A stretch of 6,404 nt of DNA, taken from the NCBI GenBank assembly GCA_005878685.1, contig VBLN01000241.1, positions 1 through 6,404 on the forward strand. Reading direction: 5' to 3'. Both the position numbers and the translations under genes were made by a program. Positions within the stretch are counted from its first letter, which is position 1; the number at the start of each line of letters is the position of its first letter. The notes below the pieces were generated by a model. That model was not told the origin of the DNA, did no database searches, and saw only the letters and a list, made by a program, of their open reading frames with translations. The stretch comes from Deltaproteobacteria bacterium. GTDB taxonomy: Bacteria; Desulfobacterota; Binatia; UBA9968. Below are positions 1-5,026 of this stretch, piece after piece.

Positions 1-511
1 AAATATAAAATGGCGGCAAAAATTGAGGAAACTTCGGAAATCGCATTTGAACAAGCGGCGGTCCGACCCATAGGCCCGCAAGAATTCCGAGGCTCAGGAG
101 GATCAGAGTTGCTCGAAGCAGGCGATTTTCTGCCGGCGGGAGATTGCTGAATCCCAAAATAAGAAAGCGATCCCAGTATCTCGCGATTATTAGAGCGAAA
201 GGCGGAATGAGGTAGACAAGAAAGTCCTCTTCTTTGTAAGAAGGTATGCTTAAGAAGAGGAGAAAGCTGATTAGCCAAAGCCCCGCTAACCTTTCCTCAT
301 CGCTGAATCCCGAGGGTCGGGAATTCCAGAGATAAAAACCCACACAAGGAAGGAAAAAACTCCAAGGAAAGAGGTCCGGGAAGATCATGCAGAAATAGAA
401 TAAGAAGGGTTTTGACTCTTCAGTGAGGCGCATGAGATTTTCAACCACGAAAAAGTACCGGTTGAAATCGGCGCCAAGGGACCAATAGTAAATAGCCGTA
501 ACGCACAAGAA
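1..511 (-). pseudogene. Out-of-frame C-terminal continuation of the GT39 glycosyltransferase, cut by the left edge
   Basis: Reading the minus strand one base out of phase with the N-terminal part gives an open frame with no stop from about 511 to base 2. It encodes what a GT39 enzyme should have next: the segment YYWSLGADFNRYFFVVENL, which matches the family's conserved stretch where the chain re-enters the periplasm, then membrane helices around FPWSFFLPCVGFYLW, LAGLWLISFLLFLSIP, LIPPFALIIARYW and a further Leu/Ile-rich one. The SYKEED-to-LIPP stretch corresponds to the SxKRPxYLLPxxP region of the family. The 3' end lies outside the window. The join needs one base to be skipped between about 500 and 540, for example at CCC-T (512-515). 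I infer either a real inactivating frameshift or a sequencing or assembly error; programmed frameshifting is possible but less likely. The exact join cannot be fixed from one sequence. Confidence 0.75.
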
Positions 512-1193
512 AGGGAATTTCTCTAAACATTTTGGACCTGCGAACAAAGGCCAAATACGAGAGAGCCCCGAACCCCGGCAGAAGAATTCCGATCGGTCCT
601 TTGAGCATCGTCGCAATGGCCATGCAGAGGAACGAGAGCCAGAGGAAGCCGCCGCGACGCTGCTCCTTTCGATAGGCCAAGGTGAAGACAAAAAATGCCA
701 GGTTCATCCAGAATCCGAGCTCGACATCGATTTTTCCTTTGCGCGCGAGCCACACGGCAACAAAGGTCGTGCTAGTCACCAGGCTTCCGATAAGACCGAC
801 GCGCCGATGGAACAGAAGTTTTCCGCAATAATACACGAGCAGTATCGTGGCGATCCCGAAGGTCGCCGAGGGAAACCGTACGGCGAACTCGTTTTCTCCC
901 CAGAAGAAAATCGAAAGGGCCATAAGCCAAAAATGCAAAGGAGGTTTATAGAAGAACGGGTTTCCTTCATGTTCCAGTTGGATCCACTCCCGAGTGCGTG
1001 CGATCCTTCTTCCGACGGCGGCGTAGAGGGCCTCGTCGCTCTCGACCGGACTCGACAGCTGCCAATAGCAGACGAAGAGAGCCCAAATCAGCAGCAGGAG
1101 GAGCACGAACCACTCGTTTTCCAGCAAAGGGAACAGTTGAGTGATGCTAAAGAGCCCTGCTTTGCTCTGCTGCCGTTCAGCTGAGATCCTCAT
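441..1193 (-). CDS. GT39/ArnT-like membrane glycosyltransferase, N-terminal part up to a frameshift
   Basis: This is the N-terminal 250 codons of a dolichyl-phosphate-mannose-mannosyltransferase/ArnT-like (GT39, PMT_2) enzyme, a polytopic inner-membrane protein that transfers a sugar from a polyprenyl-phosphate carrier on the periplasmic side. Visible features are a first membrane helix at residues 28-46, the ESDE motif at 51-54 in the first periplasmic loop (position of the catalytic acidic pair), KPPLHFWL at 83-90, an Asp at 156 at the head of a helix, KGP at 198-200, and about seven hydrophobic segments. I chose ATG 1193 because AAAGGGG lies 4 bases upstream (1198-1204) and the first membrane helix follows naturally. 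The frame is open to an ATG at 1310, but those 39 extra residues are polar and unlike the family. After about residue 227 family similarity stops; the last ~23 residues before the stop at 441 are out-of-frame sequence, and the true continuation is in another frame (1-511). It is divergent from the deacetylase operon. Confidence 0.85.
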   Translation of the reverse strand: MRISAERQQSKAGLFSITQLFPLLENEWFVLLLLLIWALFVCYWQLSSPVESDEALYAAVGRRIARTREWIQLEHEGNPFFYKPPLHFWLMALSIFFWGENEFAVRFPSATFGIATILLVYYCGKLLFHRRVGLIGSLVTSTTFVAVWLARKGKIDVELGFWMNLAFFVFTLAYRKEQRRGGFLWLSFLCMAIATMLKGPIGILLPGFGALSYLAFVRRSKMFREIPFLVRYGYLLLVPWRRFQPVLFRG

Positions 1194-1208
1194 GCGGCCC
1201 CTTTCTCT

Positions 1209-1241
1209 CTGTCTTGTGGTAGACAGCTTCAAGAAAGCTGT
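1209..1241 (-). promoter_or_regulatory. Two overlapping, mutually exclusive hairpins in the GT39 leader
   Basis: On the GT39 sense strand, ACAGCTT-TCTTG-AAGCTGT forms a perfect 7-bp hairpin (1223-1241). CTGTCT-ACCACA-AGACAG forms a perfect 6-bp hairpin (1209-1226) that ends about 4 bases before the ribosome-binding region at 1198-1204. The two share bases 1223-1226, so both cannot form at once. This is what the sequence shows; a regulatory role is inference and chance is a real alternative for stems this short. Confidence 0.35.
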
Positions 1242-1245
1242 GGGT

Positions 1246-1270
1246 CCGTGGAAAGTCGTACGAGCCACGG
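1246..1270. repeat. Nested dyad symmetry in the divergent intergenic region
   Basis: CCGTGG (1246-1251) and CCACGG (1265-1270) are perfect inverted copies 13 bases apart, and between them sits the 8-bp palindrome TCGTACGA (1256-1263). The two centres differ by about 1.5 bases, so it is not one continuous palindrome. It could be an operator for a dimeric regulator between the divergent genes, or another leader hairpin. No known operator is recognised. Confidence 0.3.
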
Positions 1271-1319
1271 GATCGGGACACATTACATTCCCTTTGAACT
1301 TGGTCGGCACGTATGAAGT

Positions 1320-1348
1320 TGGACATTGTGCTTGAGTTACGCTAATAA
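1320..1348 (+). promoter_or_regulatory. Candidate sigma-70-type promoter for the deacetylase operon
   Basis: TGGACA (1320-1325; five of six matches to TTGACA) is followed after exactly 17 bases by TAATAA (1343-1348), a weak -10 match. It would place a start near 1355 and a leader of about 90 bases before the deacetylase ATG. It lies in the only sizeable gap ahead of the five plus-strand genes. The -10 is poor, so this is a candidate only. Confidence 0.3.
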
Positions 1349-1445
1349 AGCTCTAATTCTAAAGAAAGCCGCGGAAGACTTAAAGAGCCGCGTCTCTTCC
1401 AAGGGCCATCTGACGGAGCAGCGTCTGGCAATCGTTTGAAATCTC

Positions 1446-2261
1446 ATGAAAGGCAGCAAGGTCTGTCTAACGATTGACGCCGAGTTTTGGGACTCGCCGC
1501 AGTATTTTGGTTTGGCTGAAGAAAAAAATAAGCAGCATGGCAACAAGGGCTGTCAGGCGGTACTCGATCTCTTCGGTGATTTCCGGATTAAGAGCACCTT
1601 TTTTGTGGCAACCGAGTTTGCTCAGCAACATCCTGCGACCATTGATCGCGTGATTCAAGCCGGGCACGAAGTGGCGAGCCACTCATGCTCGCACGTGCGC
1701 TTCGATAGGCTCGAAAGCGCAAAACGATCTTTTGAGATCAACGAATCGAAGAGATTTTTCGAAGAGCGGTTCGGCATTCCCATCAAAGGGTTTAGGGCCC
1801 CAGGCAACTTGATAGGGAGGGATCATTTCCTGTTGCTGAAAGGAGCTGGATATCAGTATGACTCCTCCCTCCACCCCGCTTTATTGCCCCACCGGCCCTT
1901 CGACGTATTCAAATCAAAATCTCCTTTTAGTGTCGACGGGGTTGTCGAGATCCCGATTTCGACTTTGGCTGGACTTCCGGTCTCATGGGTTTTCATGCGC
2001 AACCTTGGAGTTTGGCTGGCACGGTGGGCTGTGTCCTATAACCGGATGCTCGCGCGAGATCTCGTTCTTTATTTTCATTCCTGGGATTTCGAGCCCCTTC
2101 CTGCTGTTCCGGGGTTGCCGAGATATGTTACCCGGGCAACGGGACGCGATTTTTTGGCCATGATGGCGAAATTGATCATCGAGTTCCAAAAAAAAGGTTT
2201 CTCTTTCTGTCGAATGGAAGACCTGGTTGATGAGTATCTCGATTATCATTCCGGTCTATAA
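1446..2261 (+). CDS. NodB-type (CE4) polysaccharide deacetylase, cytoplasmic
   Basis: A 271-residue carbohydrate esterase 4 / NodB-homology protein, expected to remove N-acetyl (or, as in ArnD, N-formyl) groups from an amino sugar in a glycan or polyprenyl-linked intermediate using a divalent metal. Motif 1 is TIDAEFWD (residues 9-16), with D11 as the general-base position. Motif 2 is HEVASHSCSH (74-83), with H79 and H83 as metal ligands. Motif 3 is RAPGN (117-121), motif 4 is YDSSLHP (138-144), and motif 5 is LYFHSWD (208-214) with H211. All key residues are present. There is no signal peptide or membrane helix, so it should act in the cytoplasm. The ATG at 1446 is the first start after an in-frame stop at 1437-1439, and no good Shine-Dalgarno precedes it; motif 1 lies so close that no later start is plausible. 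It overlaps the next gene by 32 bases, implying co-translation. The DxE form of motif 1 resembles deacetylases of exopolysaccharide loci. The substrate is unknown. Confidence 0.9.
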   Translation: MKGSKVCLTIDAEFWDSPQYFGLAEEKNKQHGNKGCQAVLDLFGDFRIKSTFFVATEFAQQHPATIDRVIQAGHEVASHSCSHVRFDRLESAKRSFEINESKRFFEERFGIPIKGFRAPGNLIGRDHFLLLKGAGYQYDSSLHPALLPHRPFDVFKSKSPFSVDGVVEIPISTLAGLPVSWVFMRNLGVWLARWAVSYNRMLARDLVLYFHSWDFEPLPAVPGLPRYVTRATGRDFLAMMAKLIIEFQKKGFSFCRMEDLVDEYLDYHSGL

Positions 2262-2934
2262 CGAAGAGGAATGCATCAAGCTTTGCGTTGAAGAGACCCA
2301 GAGGGCATTTCAGGAAGTGGATTATGAAATTCTCATCGTTAATGACGGTAGCACCGATCAGTCTCACGGGGTGATCAGTGCTCTTGCGGCCGGGAACGGG
2401 CATATTCAGTACATTTCCTATCCCGAAAACAAGGGCTATTCCCATGCGATCCGGCGAGGGGTTCAACTGGCCAGCAAGGAATACACCTCTTATCTGGATG
2501 CGGATCTTCAATACCTGCCAACGGAATTGCGCAAGATGTACGAATTCGCCGTGAAGAACCGGTATGTATTTGTTTTGGGCAAGCCGACTCGGAAGTACTA
2601 TAAGTTCCTCCGGCATTTCATGTCTCTTGTCTACAATTTTTTGGTTGCTCAGCTGCTCAATCTGCGCGTGGGAGACGCGAATTCACTAAAATTGATCGCG
2701 ACTCAGACTTTAAAAGCGTTGGAGTTGAAGAGAGAGTTCGGAGGCGTCGAGCTCGAAATACTGCTCGGCATGATCGACCACTCTATTCCTATCATTTTGT
2801 TTCCCATACACGTTCAGGAAAGACTTGCGGGTAAATCCAAAGCTGGTCTGAAAATCATCCTTTCGACTCTGGGCCACATAGTCGATTTGCGCCGTTCGCA
2901 AAGGGAAAGCAGGCGAGGCCAAAGGCAACCCTAG
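2230..2934 (+). CDS. DPM1-like family 2 glycosyltransferase (polyprenyl-phosphate sugar synthase type)
   Basis: A 234-residue GT-A glycosyltransferase of the dolichyl-phosphate-mannose synthase-like branch, which normally moves a sugar from a nucleotide donor to a polyprenyl phosphate on the cytoplasmic face. Visible are IIIPVYNEE (residues 5-13), VNDGSTD (37-43, nucleotide binding), NKGYSHAIRRG (67-77), the metal-binding DAD at 90-92 followed by LQYLP, and near the C terminus ERLAGKSKA, matching the conserved ERxAGxSK stretch. It lacks the two C-terminal membrane helices of ArnC/GtrB-type enzymes and has the short soluble DPM1-like length. ATG 2230 is preferred over TTG 2227 immediately before it; GGAAG (2216-2220) lies 9 bases upstream of the ATG, inside the deacetylase gene. 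The 32-base overlap with the deacetylase argues for translational coupling and a shared substrate. The sugar is not predictable. Confidence 0.9.
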   Translation: MSISIIIPVYNEEECIKLCVEETQRAFQEVDYEILIVNDGSTDQSHGVISALAAGNGHIQYISYPENKGYSHAIRRGVQLASKEYTSYLDADLQYLPTELRKMYEFAVKNRYVFVLGKPTRKYYKFLRHFMSLVYNFLVAQLLNLRVGDANSLKLIATQTLKALELKREFGGVELEILLGMIDHSIPIILFPIHVQERLAGKSKAGLKIILSTLGHIVDLRRSQRESRRGQRQP

Positions 2935-3013
2935 AGACGGCGTCTTCAGGCGAAAGAACGGATGGTGGAAACTTCTTGATACGTAGTCTGAGATTTTTGT
3001 AGGGAGAGGTGAC

Positions 3014-4042
3014 ATGCGGCTTGCAGCCCTCATCAAGAGTTCCGACGATCCTGTGTACCGCTATCGCCTCCATGCCTTTGAGCCTGAGTTGCGTCGCCGG
3101 GGTTGGGAGGTGTCTTTGCATTGTCTGCCGAAAAAATGGCAGACGAGGCTTCCGCTTTATCTTAGATTGTGGCCCGCTAGCGTTGTGGTGCTGCAGCGGC
3201 GGCTACTGGGCCGGGGCGAGATCCTAGTGCTCCGTCGCTCTGCGACGCGGCTGGTATATGATTTCGACGACGCCATCATGTACCGTAGCTCCAATTCTCC
3301 TAAGGGACCTTATAGTCGACGAAGGGAAGCGCGCTTTCGGGCGATTCTAGAGGCTGCGGATGTGATCATCGCAGGCAACCGCTTTCTGGCCGAGGCTGCT
3401 GGATGCTATACAGATCCGGTCAAGATCTACCGGATTCCCACCTGCGTCGACCCGGGCCATTATCTTCTTGCTTCGCATGAACGGGAGTCTCCCAAACTCC
3501 AGTTGGTGTGGATCGGATCCGCCAGCACGCTTCGCACCCTAGGTGGCTTCTCCCGGCATCTCGAAGCGATCGCCTCTGCCATATCCAAAGTGCAATTAAA
3601 GGTCATCTGTGATTTCTTCCCCAGCGAGATGCCTATTCCTGTTGTGCAATGTCCGTGGTCAGCCGAGCGAGAGGCAAGCGATTTGGCCACTGCGGATGTT
3701 GGCATCAGTTGGATGCCCGACGGAACATGGAGCCGAGGAAAATGCGGGCTCAAAGTCCTTCAATACATGGCCGCTGGGCTGCCGGTAATCGCTAACCCCG
3801 TGGGAGTCCACTGCGAGATGATCGCACATGGAAGGAACGGCTTTTTGGCTGAGACACCAGAAGAGTGGGCGGAAGCCGTTCAGCATCTGGCACGCGATCC
3901 TGAACTTCGGCGTGCCATGGGAAGGGTGGGTCGGAAGACGGTTCTCGAGGGCTACAGTCCGGGGCGGTGGGCTGATACGTTTGTGGGCGTCGTTTCGGGC
4001 GACGTAAGAACCCGGAATTCAAGGTGTGTTCTTGGAGGTTAG
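3014..4042 (+). CDS. Family 4 glycosyltransferase
   Basis: A 342-residue GT-B retaining glycosyltransferase, presumably adding a sugar to a lipid-linked core or O-chain oligosaccharide in the cytoplasm. The N-terminal domain includes LVYDFDDAIMY (80-90) and ADVIIAGNRFLAE (115-127); IPTCVD (141-146) leads into the second domain. The donor-binding domain starts with LVWIGSAST (164-172) and contains GKCGLKVLQYMAAGLPVIA (242-260), NPVG (261-264) and NGFLA (275-279). The classical E-x7-E pair is absent: the aligned positions are G242 and Q250. The KxGLKxLQYMAxGLPV form is, from my knowledge of the family, a common subgroup, so I do not read this as inactivation. The start is well supported by AGGGAGAGG (3001-3009) ahead of ATG 3014. 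A 79-base gap separates it from the previous gene, and GC content steps up here. The specific linkage is unknown. Confidence 0.9.
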   Translation: MRLAALIKSSDDPVYRYRLHAFEPELRRRGWEVSLHCLPKKWQTRLPLYLRLWPASVVVLQRRLLGRGEILVLRRSATRLVYDFDDAIMYRSSNSPKGPYSRRREARFRAILEAADVIIAGNRFLAEAAGCYTDPVKIYRIPTCVDPGHYLLASHERESPKLQLVWIGSASTLRTLGGFSRHLEAIASAISKVQLKVICDFFPSEMPIPVVQCPWSAEREASDLATADVGISWMPDGTWSRGKCGLKVLQYMAAGLPVIANPVGVHCEMIAHGRNGFLAETPEEWAEAVQHLARDPELRRAMGRVGRKTVLEGYSPGRWADTFVGVVSGDVRTRNSRCVLGG

Positions 4043-4051
4043 CCGGATGTG
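4034..4051 (+). promoter_or_regulatory. Shine-Dalgarno that fixes a GTG start
   Basis: GGAGG at 4034-4038 lies 10 bases before GTG 4049-4051. It sits inside the last codons of the GT4 gene, whose TAG ends at 4042. An ATG at 4047-4049 is followed directly by TGA in its own frame and cannot be the start, so GTG is the best start for the next gene. Confidence 0.7.
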
Positions 4052-5014
4052 AGCGAGGGCATCGACCTCACAGTATGCATTGTCAACTGGAATGCTCGAG
4101 ACCTGCTTCGAAACTTGCTCCGCTCTCTTGAGGTAGCACGTGACGAACTAGCACTCGAGATTATCGTTGTAGACAACGCTTCTAGTGACCGTTCCCTCGA
4201 TATTGTGGAATGTGAATTTTCTCATGTGACTGTAATTCGTAATGAGCACAACCTGGGCTTCGCCAAAGCCAACAACCAAGCGGCGAGGAGGGCTCGGGGG
4301 CGACTGCTGTTGTTTCTGAATAATGATACTGTGGTTGGCCCCGGTACGTTGGCCAGGATGGTTGCTTTTTTCGACGAGCATCCGGAGCTTGTGGCCCTCG
4401 GCCCGAAGCTCGTGGGCGCGGATGGGCGACCCCAGCACACTGGTGGGAATCTGCCGACGTTGACAGCGCTGCTTGACCGTATCAGGTTTTTGCGCTGGAC
4501 GGGCATTTTCCATTCGGCCTATCACACCTACCTTCGGGGAGGCTTTGATCCGAATCGAGGCGAACCCGTGGAGCGACTGACTGGTGCGGCGCTAATGGTT
4601 CGCAGAGATCAGTTCACGAGCTGCGGTGGGTGGGACGAAAGCTTTCCTTTCGGGTTCGAAGACGTTGATCTTTCTGTCCGTCTAAGGCAGTCCGGAGGTC
4701 TCTATTACTTGGCAGAAGCAGAGATTGTGCACCTGCGCCATGTCAGTGTGCGGGTTAACCCCCGCTTTGCTTATCTAGGGGCCGAGTTTGGCTATGCCCG
4801 GTACTTGAGCAAACACCATCCAAGTGCCTGGGGCAGGAAGTTGTACAAGTTCCTCGTCATCGTGGATATGCCGATTCGGATCCTCTCGCTAGCAGCACAG
4901 TGCGCTTCCAATCTCCTGCTTAGGAGACGTGAACGGGCTTGGTATCGCTATCAGCAACTTGCCACGGCCTGTGGATTCCTCGTCAAAGATATGCGGCGTT
5001 TCTGGCATTGTTAA
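4049..5014 (+). CDS. WbbL-like family 2 glycosyltransferase (rhamnosyltransferase type)
   Basis: A 321-residue inverting GT-A glycosyltransferase resembling the WbbL/RfbN-type enzymes that add rhamnose or a similar sugar to a growing lipid-linked glycan in the cytoplasm. Key stretches are TVCIVNWNARDLL (8-20), IIVVDNASSDRS (38-49), NLGFAKANNQAA (68-79), LFLNNDTVV (88-96; NND is the DxD equivalent), TGAALMVRR (178-186) and GGWDESFPFGFEDVDLSVR (193-211), with the ED pair expected to supply the catalytic base. Residues around 270-295 (FLVIVDMPIRILSLAAQCA) are hydrophobic and may bind the membrane. GTG start 6 bases after the previous stop, with GGAGG 10 bases upstream. It is followed by the kinase after only 12 bases, which fits one operon. 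WbbL-like is a family-level assignment; the sugar is not known. Confidence 0.9.
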   Translation: MSEGIDLTVCIVNWNARDLLRNLLRSLEVARDELALEIIVVDNASSDRSLDIVECEFSHVTVIRNEHNLGFAKANNQAARRARGRLLLFLNNDTVVGPGTLARMVAFFDEHPELVALGPKLVGADGRPQHTGGNLPTLTALLDRIRFLRWTGIFHSAYHTYLRGGFDPNRGEPVERLTGAALMVRRDQFTSCGGWDESFPFGFEDVDLSVRLRQSGGLYYLAEAEIVHLRHVSVRVNPRFAYLGAEFGYARYLSKHHPSAWGRKLYKFLVIVDMPIRILSLAAQCASNLLLRRRERAWYRYQQLATACGFLVKDMRRFWHC

Positions 5015-5026
5015 GGCAATGAAGTC

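Noticed and set aside
146..311. Repeated 10-mer GCTGAATCCC within the GT39 C-terminal part
   Set aside because: A single repeated 10-mer is expected by chance in a window of this length, and both copies are coding.
807..1184. A 125-codon plus-strand open frame opposite the GT39 gene
   Set aside because: It is antisense to strongly family-like GT39 codons and its product has no recognisable motif; it is a shadow.
1194..1310. Upstream ATG at 1310 as the GT39 start
   Set aside because: The extra 39 residues are polar and unlike the family, and ATG 1193 has AAAGGGG just upstream with the first membrane helix about 28 residues in.
2935..2945. Small dyad AGACG-G-CGTCT just after the DPM1-like gene as a terminator
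   Set aside because: The arms are only 5 bp with a one-base centre and there is no T-run; it cannot form a stable hairpin.
2976..3006. TTGATA as a -35 element of an internal promoter before the GT4 gene
   Set aside because: At 16-18 bases downstream there is no acceptable -10, and the ribosome-binding region already occupies that position.
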